A DNA stretch of 64,000 bases from an uncultured Ruminococcus sp. (GTDB taxonomy: Bacteria; Bacillota; Clostridia; Oscillospirales; Acutalibacteraceae), in NCBI GenBank assembly GCA_904393835.1, contig CAJFNC010000010.1:1-64000 (forward strand). The letters are read 5' to 3'. The translations under genes were made by a program, and so were the position numbers. The notes beneath the pieces were generated by a model that ran no database searches, was not told where the DNA came from, and saw nothing but the letters and a program-made list of their open reading frames with translations. Shown piece by piece: positions 1 through 8,654 of the stretch. Every line of letters starts with the position of its first letter. Position 1 is the first letter of the stretch.

Positions 1-60
1 GCGAACCTCCTGGTGTTTTGTTGTGGGGACTTCAATTATACCACGTTCGCCATGACTCTT
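1..60 (-). promoter_or_regulatory. Leader of a divergent gene beyond the left edge
   Basis: On the minus strand there is a TATAAT hexamer (plus-strand 35-40) preceded by TGG, an extended -10. It is followed downstream by an AGGAGG ribosome site (plus-strand 6-11) that runs off the left edge. This suggests a minus-strand gene starting just outside the window. No good -35 is visible. Confidence 0.35.
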
Positions 61-112
61 CTTCTTTTTTTGGTGTCCTATTTCATTTTACAATCAACCC
101 TTGTTTTTTATC

Positions 113-141
113 TTGTAATTTTTCACACTTTATTATATAAT
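113..141 (+). promoter_or_regulatory. Sigma-A-type promoter of the M50 protease/scpAB operon
   Basis: TTGTAA at 113-118, a 17-base spacer and TATAAT at 136-141 form a near-consensus vegetative promoter. It lies about 50 bases upstream of the first gene of the operon. Confidence 0.6.
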
Positions 142-196
142 GTATTTAAGTATAATATAATAATCGGTAAATCTACCTTGTTTAACGGAGGATTTT

Positions 197-892
197 ATGT
201 TAACTCAAATTTTAAGCGGTAATTTTACACTATCTTCAATAATAGCAGAAATTATTGCCGTATTGGTAATCATATTTCTAATTCTGCCTTTTCACGAGTG
301 GGCTCACGCTTTTACGGCGTCCCTCTTGGGTGACAAGGCGATAAAATACCGCGGCAGACTGTCGCTTAACCCTGTGTCTCATATTGACCCGATTGGCGCG
401 TTATGTATGCTCTTATTTGGATTTGGCTGGGCAAAGCCCGTACCGATTGACCCGAGAAACTTCAAAAATCCAAAGGCGGGTATGGCTGTTTGTGCCCTTA
501 TGGGACCTGTTGCAAACCTTGTTGCAGCATTTGCGGGAATGTTAATTTTAAACGCGCTTATTTTCTTTGCCGGTAGTTTTATGTTAACTACGGCAGTAGG
601 CGGTTTTTTAATAACTTTTTTGTCATTTTATATTTCGTGCAATATAAGCCTTGCAGTATTTAACTTAATTCCGATTCCTCCGCTTGACGGTTCAAAAATT
701 CTTTTTGTGTTTTTGCCGGATTCGGCGGTTAACTTTTTCTACAGATACCAGAACATATTTTTTATAGTATTGTTTGTGCTTTTGTATATGGGCGCTTTCA
801 ACGGCGTGCTGAACACGGTAACCAATGTTGTTTATTCCGGAATTAATTGGCTCGCGGCTTTGCCGTTTAACCTTTTGTCCGGAATTATCTAA
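197..892 (+). CDS. Site-2 protease family (M50) intramembrane metalloprotease, YwhC-like
   Basis: This is a predicted membrane-embedded zinc metalloprotease of 231 residues, the usual size of the short bacterial M50B proteins without a PDZ domain. Residues about 15-40 form a hydrophobic segment carrying the zinc motif HEWAH. A later segment has the third-ligand motif NLIPIPPLDG, and at least four further hydrophobic segments are visible. A GGAGGA ribosome site eight bases upstream fixes the ATG. The gene opens an operon with scpA-scpB, an arrangement often seen in Firmicutes. Substrates of this subfamily are unknown, so a link to chromosome segregation is positional only. Confidence 0.9.
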   Translation: MLTQILSGNFTLSSIIAEIIAVLVIIFLILPFHEWAHAFTASLLGDKAIKYRGRLSLNPVSHIDPIGALCMLLFGFGWAKPVPIDPRNFKNPKAGMAVCALMGPVANLVAAFAGMLILNALIFFAGSFMLTTAVGGFLITFLSFYISCNISLAVFNLIPIPPLDGSKILFVFLPDSAVNFFYRYQNIFFIVLFVLLYMGAFNGVLNTVTNVVYSGINWLAALPFNLLSGII

Positions 893-913
893 ATTATCAG
901 AGGGGGGCAGCAT

Positions 914-1636
914 ATGGAAACACAGTTACAGTACAAGCTGCCCGTATTTGAGGGTCCGCTTGACTTATTGCTGACGCTTATATCAAAAAATAAAATCGAT
1001 ATATATGACATAAGCATATCCGATTTACTCGATCAGTATATGGAACAAATCAACCGTATGCAGGAAAATCAGATGGATATTGAGTCGGAATTTCTGACGA
1101 TGGCTTCACGCCTCGTATATATAAAATCGGTTATGCTTCTTCCGAAATACGAGGAAGAGGCGGAGGAACTCAAGCGTGAATTGTCGGGACAGCTCATTGA
1201 GTACGCAGTTTGCCGCCAAATGGCGGAAAAACTCGGCAAAATTTACGACTTTGACACTTTTTGCAGAGAGGCGTCACCGGTTGAATACGACCTTACCTAT
1301 AACCGTAAGCATCCGCCTGAGGATATTGTAAAAGCTTATATAAGTGCAGTCGGCAGAGGAAAATCAAAACTCCCGCCGCCTGAAAACGCTTTTTCCGGAA
1401 TAGTTTCCCACAAAATTGTTTCTGTAAACAGTAAAATTATTCATCTTATGAGAAGGCTTCATCATGGGAAAAGGCTTGAATATCACGAAATATTCGAGGA
1501 ATGTGACGGAAAGAGCGACCTTGTAGCTACCTTTCTTGCAACGCTGGAGCTTATCAAAGGCAAACGCATACGAATTGAAGGCAGCGGCGAAAATGCAGTT
1601 GTGTATATGAAAGAATCCGAAACGGAGGCAAAGTAA
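914..1636 (+). CDS. scpA: Segregation and condensation protein A
   Basis: This is the kleisin subunit of the SMC-ScpA-ScpB condensin, which organises and separates newly replicated origins. The 240-residue protein has the typical N-terminal block with FEGPLDLLL near residues 13-21 and the MASRLVYIKS segment that contacts SMC and ScpB. The C-terminal winged-helix region contains VATFLATLELIK. A very strong GA-rich ribosome site (AGAGGGGGG) precedes the ATG. The stop codon overlaps the scpB start by one base, so the two subunits are translationally coupled. Confidence 0.97.
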   Translation: METQLQYKLPVFEGPLDLLLTLISKNKIDIYDISISDLLDQYMEQINRMQENQMDIESEFLTMASRLVYIKSVMLLPKYEEEAEELKRELSGQLIEYAVCRQMAEKLGKIYDFDTFCREASPVEYDLTYNRKHPPEDIVKAYISAVGRGKSKLPPPENAFSGIVSHKIVSVNSKIIHLMRRLHHGKRLEYHEIFEECDGKSDLVATFLATLELIKGKRIRIEGSGENAVVYMKESETEAK

Positions 1637-2253
1637 TGGCAGTTGAAAATATAAAAGCGGCAATCGAGGCTGTTTTGTTTTCAAACGGTCAGTCGGTTGA
1701 ACGATCAAGAATTGCCCGGGCACTTGAAATAGAAGAAAAACAGGTTGAAACGGCAGTTAATGAGCTTATTGCTGATTATAAAGAGCAAAAACGGGGAATA
1801 AATATAATAAAGCTCGATGACGCCTATCAGATGACGGCGAGCAAAGAATATGCGCCGCAGATTCGTACCGTTATGGATTTAAGGCGAAATACGCCGCTTT
1901 CTCAGGCGGCGCTTGAGGTGTTGGCTGTCGTGGCATACAATCAGCCTGTAACCAAGGCTTTTGTAGAGCAGGTAAGAGGTGTTGACTGCTCGGGTGTAAT
2001 CGGCAGTTTGACGGCAAAAGGACTTGTGGAGGAAAAGGGACGTCTCGAACTTCCCGGCAGACCGTTGCTGTACGGCACAACCGAGAATTTTCTCAGATGT
2101 TTTAATATAGAAAGCATTGATCGGCTTCCGCCTTTGCCCGAAAACGACGCAGAGGAAAAATCCGATGAAGCTCAGAGCGAGCAAAACAAAGAGCAGGCAC
2201 AAAATGAAGACGCCGAGCCTGCAGAAAATTCAACCAAGGACGCCGACGGCTGA
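1636..2253 (+). CDS. scpB: Segregation and condensation protein B
   Basis: This is the partner of ScpA in the SMC condensin. It is a 205-residue protein with two winged-helix domains and the family motif LEVLAVVAYNQPVTKAFVEQ (about residues 93-112), followed by VEEKGRLELPGRPLLYGTT. The last 35 or so residues are a low-complexity acidic, Glu/Gln/Asn-rich tail typical of some clostridial ScpB proteins. The ATG overlaps the scpA stop (TAATG). Confidence 0.97.
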   Translation: MAVENIKAAIEAVLFSNGQSVERSRIARALEIEEKQVETAVNELIADYKEQKRGINIIKLDDAYQMTASKEYAPQIRTVMDLRRNTPLSQAALEVLAVVAYNQPVTKAFVEQVRGVDCSGVIGSLTAKGLVEEKGRLELPGRPLLYGTTENFLRCFNIESIDRLPPLPENDAEEKSDEAQSEQNKEQAQNEDAEPAENSTKDADG

Positions 2254-2281
2254 TTTATTCGGCAGAAAAGAGGAAAAGCCT

Positions 2282-2890
2282 TTGCTTTGGCTATACATTT
2301 TACTTGCGGTATTAATTTTAATATTTTTAATACTTTTACTTCCGATTGGAATTAAGGCAAGCGGAGCTGAAAATTTAAAGCTGGTGTTATGCATAGGCTT
2401 TTTAAAGTTCAGACTTTATCCGCAGAAGCCGAAAAAGAAAAAGCAGAAAAAGTCAACAAAGCCTGCTCAAAAACCAAAAGCGGAAGAAAAAGAAGAAAGT
2501 CGTAACATATTAAAAGAAAAAGGACTTGAATGGATTGTTGAAACCGTACAAAAGGTTGCAAACCTTGCAGTCGGCGTATTAAAGGACTTTTTTAAGCGCA
2601 TAATAGTAAAAGAATTTATGCTGAGTATAAGAGTTGCAACAGGCAATGCGGCGGACACCGCCGTCAAATACGGCTATTGCTGTTCTGCGGTTTATCCGGC
2701 GGTAGGATTAATTACAGGGACGGTAAAGTGCGAAAGCTACGGGGTGGATATAACTCCTGACTTTGATGAGAATGCAGAAAGCAAAATTGACTTTTTGCTC
2801 AATATTAAAATAAGATTAATTTGGCTTGTCGTTTTGGTTATAAAACACGGGCTGAAAGGAATACAGCTTTTACTTGATTTAAAAAAATAA
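2282..2890 (+). CDS. DUF2953 domain membrane-anchored protein
   Basis: This is a protein of about 202 residues with one N-terminal membrane anchor (LLWLYILLAVLILIFLI), a Lys/Pro-rich basic linker (about residues 45-75) and a C-terminal domain matching the DUF2953 family found beside ytfJ/gerW in spore formers. The frame is open further upstream to an ATG at 2117 inside scpB. I prefer the TTG at 2282, which has GAGGAAAA seven bases ahead and places the membrane segment at the N-terminus as the family usually has it. Function is unknown; the neighbourhood suggests a spore-envelope role. Confidence 0.8.
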   Translation: MLWLYILLAVLILIFLILLLPIGIKASGAENLKLVLCIGFLKFRLYPQKPKKKKQKKSTKPAQKPKAEEKEESRNILKEKGLEWIVETVQKVANLAVGVLKDFFKRIIVKEFMLSIRVATGNAADTAVKYGYCCSAVYPAVGLITGTVKCESYGVDITPDFDENAESKIDFLLNIKIRLIWLVVLVIKHGLKGIQLLLDLKK

Positions 2891-2901
2891 GGAGAGTCAA
2901 T

Positions 2902-3330
2902 ATGGAGCATCCGATTGGAAATTTGATGGACACAACAATGAATAAAATTAAAGAGATGATTGATGTCAACACCATTGTCGGCGAACCTATTGTTTCACCC
3001 GACGGAACATTGATTATTCCTGTTTCCAAGGTGAGCTACGGTTTTGCCGCAGGCGGTTCAGACCTTCCCACCAAAAAGGAAAACAAAGACTGCTTCGGCG
3101 GCGGCAGCGGCGCAGGCGTAACAATTCAGCCTGTTGCATTTCTCACAGTTTACAAGGGAGATGTAAAGCTCATACCCGTTGAAAAATTTGAGGGCTCGTC
3201 AGACCGTCTGGTTGGTATGATTCCCGATGTTATTGACAAGGTAAAGGATATTTTTAAAAAGGATAAAAAAGAAAAAACCGACGTCCTCGATGATTTTTCG
3301 GAAATCACCAAGGATGACGCCGACATTTAA
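2902..3330 (+). CDS. GerW/YtfJ family sporulation protein
   Basis: A 142-residue protein with the family's characteristic opening (HPIGNLMDTTMNKIKEMIDV) and the phrase TIVGEPI-SPDGTLIIPVSKVSYGF. These are followed by the Gly-rich CFGGGSGAGVTIQPVAFL and a short helical basic C-terminus. In Bacillus subtilis GerW is a forespore protein needed for germination with L-alanine; the biochemical role is not established. An AAGGAGAG ribosome site precedes the ATG. Its position between the DUF2953 gene and a sporulation-type D,D-carboxypeptidase is conserved in Clostridia. Confidence 0.93.
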   Translation: MEHPIGNLMDTTMNKIKEMIDVNTIVGEPIVSPDGTLIIPVSKVSYGFAAGGSDLPTKKENKDCFGGGSGAGVTIQPVAFLTVYKGDVKLIPVEKFEGSSDRLVGMIPDVIDKVKDIFKKDKKEKTDVLDDFSEITKDDADI

Positions 3331-3343
3331 CGTAATAAGCCAA

Positions 3344-3379
3344 ACTCCCTTTGCATAGTAATATGCAGGGGGTGTCTTT
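3344..3379 (+). promoter_or_regulatory. Hairpin sequestering the dac ribosome site
   Basis: Bases 3344-3357 pair with 3362-3375 (14 positions, two G-U wobbles, one T-T mismatch) around a GTAA loop. The 3' arm contains the GGGGGTG ribosome site of the carboxypeptidase gene that starts at 3380. It is followed by CTTTA and may act as a weak terminator, a translation-control element, or both. Confidence 0.6.
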
Positions 3380-4513
3380 ATGAAAAAGACCGTTTGTATA
3401 TTAGTCAGTTTGGCATTGTTGATATTGTCAATACCGTGTGTTTCTGCCGAGACGAACGATAAAGTCAAAACTTCGGCGCAGTCATATATTCTCTATTGCG
3501 CCGACAACGGCGAAATACTTGCGGGGAAAAGCATTGAAAAAACGATGAAACCTGCAAGTACTACAAAGATAATGACGACGCTGCTCACCCTTGAATATGC
3601 CGCTTCGGCTAATAAAAGCGTAAAGTTTACCGAGCAGTTTACGGCTGAGGGCAGCTCAATGTATCTTAAAATAGGCGATGTTGTTACTCTGAAAGACCTT
3701 GCCGCAGGTATGATGATGGCGTCCGGCAATGATGCGGCTAACGCGGCGGCAATATCAATTGCCGGCAGCAGTGAAAAATTTGCAGAAATGATGAACGCAA
3801 AGGCAAGTCAAATAGGTATGAAAAATACCCATTTTGTAACGCCGAGCGGACTTGACAATGAAGAGCACTACACCACTGCATATGATATGGCTCTGCTTAT
3901 GTCGTATGCGCTCGAAAATGAGGACTTTGCCGAATTGACCTCACAAAAAAGCGTTGCGGTAGATTTTATTAAACCAAGCGGCAAGCGTAACGTTTATAAT
4001 AATCACAACAAACTTTTGTCACGCTACGAATACTGTATCGGCGGAAAAACAGGCTTTACCAAAGCTGCGGGCAGATGTCTTGTGTCGGCTGCCAAAAAAG
4101 ACGGGCTGACGCTTGTATGCGTCACATTTAACGACGGAGACGACTGGAACGATCACGAAAAGCTTTTTGATTACGGATTTTCAAAGCTCACGACATATTC
4201 GTCCGCAGACAGCAATATCTGTTTTGACGTTAAGTGTGTCGGTTCCTACGAAAATAATGTTTCTGTAATGGGCGAAAAGGACGCTTTTTTTGTGATTGAT
4301 GCCGAAAATGCTGATAAAGTCAGGCGAACGGTATATATAGACAGCTTTCTTTACGCACCGCTAAAGGCAAACGAAACTGTCGGAAAAATCGAATATACAA
4401 TCAACGGCAAGCTTGTGTACAGCGTGGGGCTTGTTTGTGCAAATGAAGTAAAAGCATACAGCGAAAATAAAAATATATTTACTATAATAAAGGATTTGTT
4501 TACATATGGCTAA
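3380..4513 (+). CDS. D-alanyl-D-alanine carboxypeptidase (DacF/PBP5-like, S11 family)
   Basis: This secreted penicillin-binding protein trims the terminal D-Ala from peptidoglycan pentapeptides. Its 377 residues start with a signal peptide (about residues 1-23, cleavage near VSA). All three serine-peptidase motifs are present: Ser60-Thr-Thr-Lys63, Ser115-Gly-Asn117 and Lys-Thr-Gly in GGKTGFT near residue 223. A PBP5-type C-terminal beta domain follows. The position after gerW suggests the sporulation-associated DacF/DacB group that sets cortex cross-linking. The last eight bases overlap the next gene. Confidence 0.93.
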   Translation: MKKTVCILVSLALLILSIPCVSAETNDKVKTSAQSYILYCADNGEILAGKSIEKTMKPASTTKIMTTLLTLEYAASANKSVKFTEQFTAEGSSMYLKIGDVVTLKDLAAGMMMASGNDAANAAAISIAGSSEKFAEMMNAKASQIGMKNTHFVTPSGLDNEEHYTTAYDMALLMSYALENEDFAELTSQKSVAVDFIKPSGKRNVYNNHNKLLSRYEYCIGGKTGFTKAAGRCLVSAAKKDGLTLVCVTFNDGDDWNDHEKLFDYGFSKLTTYSSADSNICFDVKCVGSYENNVSVMGEKDAFFVIDAENADKVRRTVYIDSFLYAPLKANETVGKIEYTINGKLVYSVGLVCANEVKAYSENKNIFTIIKDLFTYG

Positions 4514-5252
4514 AAATGAACCGATAAGACTTCAAAAGTATATATCTCAGTGCGGAATTGCATCACGCAGAAAAGCCGAAGAGCTGATTTTGGCGGGTCA
4601 CGTAAAAGTAAACGGTAAAAAAGCAATTCTGGGCGACAAAGTAACTGCTGCGGATAAGGTTGTTGTAAATGGCAAAAGAATTGTGCTGCCAAAAACAAGA
4701 CGTCGTTATATTATGCTAAACAAACCCAGAGGTTTTATTACCACAATGAACGACGAGCGAGGCAGAAAATGTGTAGCCGAACTTGTGCAGGGTGTGGGCG
4801 AAAGAGTTTATCCCGTAGGAAGACTCGACAAAGATTCTGAGGGTATGCTTATTCTTACAAACGACGGTGAATTCGCAAATAAAATTATGCACCCCAAGAA
4901 CAGCATATATAAGATTTACAGGGTAACGGTTCGACCGTCAATCGACGAGGAACAACTTGTAAAGCTTGAAACAGGGGTGGAGCTTGACGGCAAAAAAACA
5001 GCTCCGTGCGTTGTTCATGTCCTTCACAAGGAAGAGGGCAGAGTGGTGCTTGAAATGATTCTTCACGAGGGAAGAAATCGTGAAATAAGACGTATGTGCG
5101 AGGCAGTGGGACTTGAGGTCGCGCGCCTTAAGCGTACGCAAATCGGCAACGTAAAAATGGGAATGCTCAAGCAGGGCGCGTGGAGAGATTTAAACGAAAC
5201 AGAAGTAAAGAAACTTCTGGGCAACCCGTTTTTAAACGGTAAGGTGTTGTAA
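4506..5252 (+). CDS. rRNA pseudouridine synthase, RsuA/RluB/RluE family
   Basis: This 248-residue enzyme has an N-terminal S4 RNA-binding domain (LQKYISQCGIASRRKAEELI, residues 8-27) and a pseudouridine synthase domain. The catalytic motif is GRLDKDSEGMLILTNDG, whose first Asp is the expected nucleophile, and the NREIRRM motif follows. It isomerises a specific uridine in 16S or 23S rRNA. RluB, acting on the 23S rRNA helix 90 loop, is the usual assignment for this clostridial neighbourhood, but the sequence alone does not settle it. The start overlaps the upstream stop by eight bases, so translation is probably coupled. Confidence 0.93.
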   Translation: MAKNEPIRLQKYISQCGIASRRKAEELILAGHVKVNGKKAILGDKVTAADKVVVNGKRIVLPKTRRRYIMLNKPRGFITTMNDERGRKCVAELVQGVGERVYPVGRLDKDSEGMLILTNDGEFANKIMHPKNSIYKIYRVTVRPSIDEEQLVKLETGVELDGKKTAPCVVHVLHKEEGRVVLEMILHEGRNREIRRMCEAVGLEVARLKRTQIGNVKMGMLKQGAWRDLNETEVKKLLGNPFLNGKVL

Positions 5253-5387
5253 ATATAAAATGTTTCTTTATTAGAATTATTGTGCGTTAATAAAACATCA
5301 TAAAGACGTTTATTTACAATAATTACAGTGTTACGCAATCGAAAATTGTGCAAAATATTCAAATTAAAGCTCAGCGTGCGCTTTTTC

Positions 5388-5416
5388 TTGTACTTTAATC
5401 GAAAATAAGTTATAAT
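5388..5416 (+). promoter_or_regulatory. Promoter of the biotin carboxyl-transfer operon
   Basis: TTGTAC at 5388-5393, a 17-base spacer and TATAAT at 5411-5416 lie in the 240-base gap upstream of the carboxyltransferase gene. The rest of the gap is AT-rich and I see no clear terminator for the preceding operon in it. Confidence 0.65.
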
Positions 5417-5492
5417 TATTGTATAATAAAAAATATTATGCGGCGTATTGTATATACGGCGTGTTCAATACATTGTATTGGAGGATGTTAAG

Positions 5493-6806
5493 ATGAGTAT
5501 TGAAAAAATCAATCAGGCAAAAGCCGAAATAGCGTCAACTTCCGCTTACAAAACAATTATGGAGTTTTTTGACGAAAACAGCTTTTGTGAAATTGATGCG
5601 TTTGCAAAATCAGGCGAAGGGTTTGCCGAAGTTGTAGCAGGCTTTGGAACAGTAGAGGGTATGCCCGCATATGCTTTTGCGCAGAACAGCGATATTTGCG
5701 GCGGCGCAATGAGTAAGGCTCAGGCTGCGAAACTTAAAAAGGTTTATGACCTTGCGCTTAAAACAGGAGTTCCGGTTGTGGGTTTCTACGACAGTATAGG
5801 CGGAAGACTTTCTCAGGGCACAGAGCTTTTGGCAGGCTGCGGTGAGGTTTTGAACGGAGCCGCTTCGCTTTCGGGCGTAGTTCCGCAGATTTCCGTTGTA
5901 TTGGGTACTTGCCTCGGTACAAATGCACTTAACGCGGTAAGCGCCGACTTTGTAATTATGAGTGAAAAGGCTCAGCTTTCACTTGCCGTAACAGGTGAAA
6001 ATGCGGATTCAAAATACAATGCCGAACACGGCGTTTCCGCAATTACGGTAAAGGACACAAACGAAGCAATTGCAAAGGCTAAGGAACTTATGCTTTACCT
6101 TCCTTCAAACAATCTTAATATGGCTCCTCAGTCATTTGAGGAAGCCCCTGCGGACACAGATAACGACTGTATTGTTTGCAGCATTATTGACGGCGGCAGC
6201 GGAATGAAACTTTTTGCTGACTACGGCAAAGATGCTTGCATATGCTTTGCCCGTCTCGGCGGTCAGGTAGTGGGAACTGTTTGCGCCGACGGCTACAAAC
6301 TCAGCTGCAGCGCTACAGCAAAAATTGCCAAATTTGTTCGTTTCTGCGATGCCTTTTCGCTTCCTGTAATTTCATTTGTAAACTGCGGAGGCTTTGAGTC
6401 AATAAAATCAGCGGCAAAGGCTGCGTCTGCATACGCCGAGGCTACAACAGTTAAAATTTCTGTTATTACAGGCAAGGCTGTCGGCTCGGCATACATATCC
6501 ATGGCAGGCACAGGCGCAAATGCAGACGTTGTATATGCACTTCCCGATGCAGTAATTTCGCCTGTAAATGTTGAGGCTGCTGCATTTATTTTGGCTCCAG
6601 AAAAAATGCAGGTTCCCGTTGTTCAGCAGCAGGATGTCGCAAATAAATTTGCAGAAGAAAATCTCTCTGCATTTAATGCTGCCCAAAACGGTTATATTGA
6701 CGGCATTGTTGAAGAAGCTCAGCTTCGTCAAACATTAATTTCCGCACTTGATATGCTTTCCGGCAAACGTGTTTCAACACTTGCAAAGAAGCACTCGACA
6801 ATTTGA
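5493..6806 (+). CDS. Carboxyltransferase subunit, acyl-CoA carboxylase/transcarboxylase beta type (divergent, short)
   Basis: This 437-residue crotonase-fold carboxyltransferase would move a carboxyl group between an acyl-CoA and biotin. The N-terminal half holds YDSIGGRLSQGTELLAGCGE and SGVVPQISVVLGTCLG, matching the family's DSGGARIQEG and SGVVPQIS regions. The C-terminal half has FCDAFSLPVISFVNCGGF and AYAEATTVKISVITGKAVGSAYISM. It is about 70-80 residues shorter than typical MmdA/PccB/12S proteins, and the usual VPGF motif reads NCGGF. The ATG at 5493 has GGAGGATG ahead of it. It leads an operon with a biotin carrier and an OadA/PycB-like subunit. The acyl-CoA substrate, probably methylmalonyl- or malonyl-CoA, is inferred. 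Confidence 0.85.
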   Translation: MSIEKINQAKAEIASTSAYKTIMEFFDENSFCEIDAFAKSGEGFAEVVAGFGTVEGMPAYAFAQNSDICGGAMSKAQAAKLKKVYDLALKTGVPVVGFYDSIGGRLSQGTELLAGCGEVLNGAASLSGVVPQISVVLGTCLGTNALNAVSADFVIMSEKAQLSLAVTGENADSKYNAEHGVSAITVKDTNEAIAKAKELMLYLPSNNLNMAPQSFEEAPADTDNDCIVCSIIDGGSGMKLFADYGKDACICFARLGGQVVGTVCADGYKLSCSATAKIAKFVRFCDAFSLPVISFVNCGGFESIKSAAKAASAYAEATTVKISVITGKAVGSAYISMAGTGANADVVYALPDAVISPVNVEAAAFILAPEKMQVPVVQQQDVANKFAEENLSAFNAAQNGYIDGIVEEAQLRQTLISALDMLSGKRVSTLAKKHSTI

Positions 6807-6845
6807 TGATTAACTTTTAAATTTGTTTATAAAGGGGATATAAAA

Positions 6846-7208
6846 ATGAAGAATTTGAGAATTACCGTAAACGGTACTGCTTATGACGTTCAGGTAGAGG
6901 AATTAGGCTCAACTGCAGCTCCCGCAGCTGCTCCTGTTGCAGCAACCGCTCCCGCACCCGCAGCAAAGCCCGCTGCACCCGCGGGTACAGCCGGTTCGGT
7001 TGTAATTAAGGCTCCTATGCCCGGTACTATTGTAAACATTGTTGTTTCGGCAGGTCAGGCTGTTAAAGCAGGCGACGACCTTGTATTTATTGAGGCCATG
7101 AAAATGGAAACTCCGGTTAAAGCTCCCCAGGACGGAACGATCGCAACCGTTGACGTTACAAAGGGTGAGTCAATTGACTCGGGCAAAGTACTTGTAACAA
7201 TGAACTAA
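6846..7208 (+). CDS. Biotin carboxyl carrier protein (1.3S/gamma-type)
   Basis: This 120-residue protein carries the covalently bound biotin that shuttles a carboxyl group between the two neighbouring catalytic subunits. It has a short N-terminal beta region, a flexible Ala/Pro linker (about residues 22-48) and a C-terminal biotinyl domain. The biotin-accepting lysine is Lys86 in EAMKME. The PMPG turn and the second half of the barrel are intact. Its size and layout closely match the 1.3S transcarboxylase subunit and the carrier subunits of sodium-pumping decarboxylases. An AAAGGGG ribosome site precedes the ATG. Confidence 0.95.
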   Translation: MKNLRITVNGTAYDVQVEELGSTAAPAAAPVAATAPAPAAKPAAPAGTAGSVVIKAPMPGTIVNIVVSAGQAVKAGDDLVFIEAMKMETPVKAPQDGTIATVDVTKGESIDSGKVLVTMN

Positions 7209-7233
7209 TTTGTAACTGAAAGGGATGTCAATA

Positions 7234-8637
7234 ATGGCAAAGAAAATTAAAATTACCGAAACTGCCCTTCGTGACGCTCATCAGTCGCTCATTGCTACAA
7301 GAATGACAACGGAGGAAATGCTCCCGATTCTCGATAAGCTTGATAAAATCGGTTATTATTCACTCGAGTGCTGGGGCGGCGCTACATACGATGCTTGTCT
7401 GCGTTTTTTGAATGAAGATCCGTGGGAAAGACTCCGCACAATAAGGAAACATTGTCCCAACACAAAGCTTCAAATGCTTTTCAGAGGTCAAAATATGCTC
7501 GGTTATCGTCACTATGCCGATGACTGCGTTGAATATCTTGTTCAGCGTTCAATAGCAAACGGCATTGATATTATCAGAATTTTTGACGCTCTTAACGATA
7601 TTAAAAACCTGACAACTTCTATCAAGGCTGCCAAAAAAGAAGGCGGTCACGCTCAGGTAGCAATCAGCTACACAACGGGTCCCGTATTTACAAACGAATA
7701 CTACGTTGAGTATGCCAAGAGAATTGCTGACGCGGGCGCTGATTCAATCTGTATTAAGGATATGGCTGCTCTTTTGACGCCTTACGAAACAGCAAGCCTT
7801 GTTAAGGCTATCAAGGAAGCTGTTCCCGAAATACCAATACAGCTTCATACTCACTATACATCCGGTCTTGCGTCAATGTGCTTGCTCAAGGGAATTGAGG
7901 CAGGTGCCGACGCAATTGATACTGCAATCAGTCCGCTTGCTTTGGGCACTTCACACGCTCCTACCGAGTCAATGGTTGCCGCATTGCAGGGCACGGAATA
8001 TGACACGGGTATTGATATCAAGGCTCTTGAAGAAGTTCGCACTTACTTTATGACATTGCGTGATAAGTACTTCAAGGAAGGACTTCTTGACCATAAAATG
8101 CTTGCAGCAGATGCAAAAGCGCTCATCTATCAGGTTCCGGGCGGTATGCTTTCAAATCTGTTATCGCAGCTTAAACAGGCGGGCAGAGAAGACGACCTTG
8201 ATAAGGTTCTTGAGGAAGTTCCGAGAGTACGTAAAGATGCAGGTTATCCTCCGCTTGTTACTCCCACATCACAGATTGTCGGCACGCAGGCTGTATTCAA
8301 TGTAATCACAGGCGAGCGCTACAAAATGTGCACAAATGAGTTCAAGGGACTTGTTGCGGGAGAATACGGTACAACACCTATGCCTATTGATCCTGAATTT
8401 CAGAAAAAGATTATCGGCGACAAAAAGGTTGTCAAATGTCGTCCTGCCGATTTGCTTGAACCTGAGCTTGATAAGCTCAGAAGCGAGATTTCCAAGTGGA
8501 TTGAACAGCCTGAAGATGTGCTTTCATATGCTCAGTTTCCTAAGGTTGCTCTTGACTTCTTTGAAAAGAGAAGAAATGCCAAAGTCGGAATCAACGGCGA
8601 TAAGCTTGACAAAGAAAATAAAGTTCATCCTGTTTGA
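7234..8637 (+). CDS. Oxaloacetate decarboxylase alpha / pyruvate carboxylase subunit B-like (5S transcarboxylase type)
   Basis: This TIM-barrel carboxyltransferase catalyses carboxyl exchange between oxaloacetate/pyruvate and biotin. The metal-binding Asp is in TALRDAHQSL (Asp14), the carboxylated lysine in CIKDMAALL, and the metal histidines in LHTHYTSG. The protein stops at 467 residues without a fused biotinyl domain, consistent with the separate carrier just upstream. The ATG at 7234 follows GAAAGGGA; an in-frame ATG at 7225 lies too close to that site. No membrane beta subunit (OadB/MmdB/GcdB) is adjacent, so it may work as the pyruvate-side subunit of a transcarboxylase. Confidence 0.9.
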   Translation: MAKKIKITETALRDAHQSLIATRMTTEEMLPILDKLDKIGYYSLECWGGATYDACLRFLNEDPWERLRTIRKHCPNTKLQMLFRGQNMLGYRHYADDCVEYLVQRSIANGIDIIRIFDALNDIKNLTTSIKAAKKEGGHAQVAISYTTGPVFTNEYYVEYAKRIADAGADSICIKDMAALLTPYETASLVKAIKEAVPEIPIQLHTHYTSGLASMCLLKGIEAGADAIDTAISPLALGTSHAPTESMVAALQGTEYDTGIDIKALEEVRTYFMTLRDKYFKEGLLDHKMLAADAKALIYQVPGGMLSNLLSQLKQAGREDDLDKVLEEVPRVRKDAGYPPLVTPTSQIVGTQAVFNVITGERYKMCTNEFKGLVAGEYGTTPMPIDPEFQKKIIGDKKVVKCRPADLLEPELDKLRSEISKWIEQPEDVLSYAQFPKVALDFFEKRRNAKVGINGDKLDKENKVHPV

Positions 8638-8654
8638 TTTTAATAAGATATATG

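Noticed and set aside
13..222. Open frame of 69 codons at the left edge
   Set aside because: It overlaps the promoter and start of the M50 protease gene, has no ribosome site and is low-complexity hydrophobic sequence from AT-rich DNA.
2117..2281. N-terminal extension of the DUF2953 protein from an ATG inside scpB
   Set aside because: It overlaps the acidic scpB tail and would place a basic Lys/Ser-rich leader before the membrane anchor. The TTG at 2282 has a better ribosome site.
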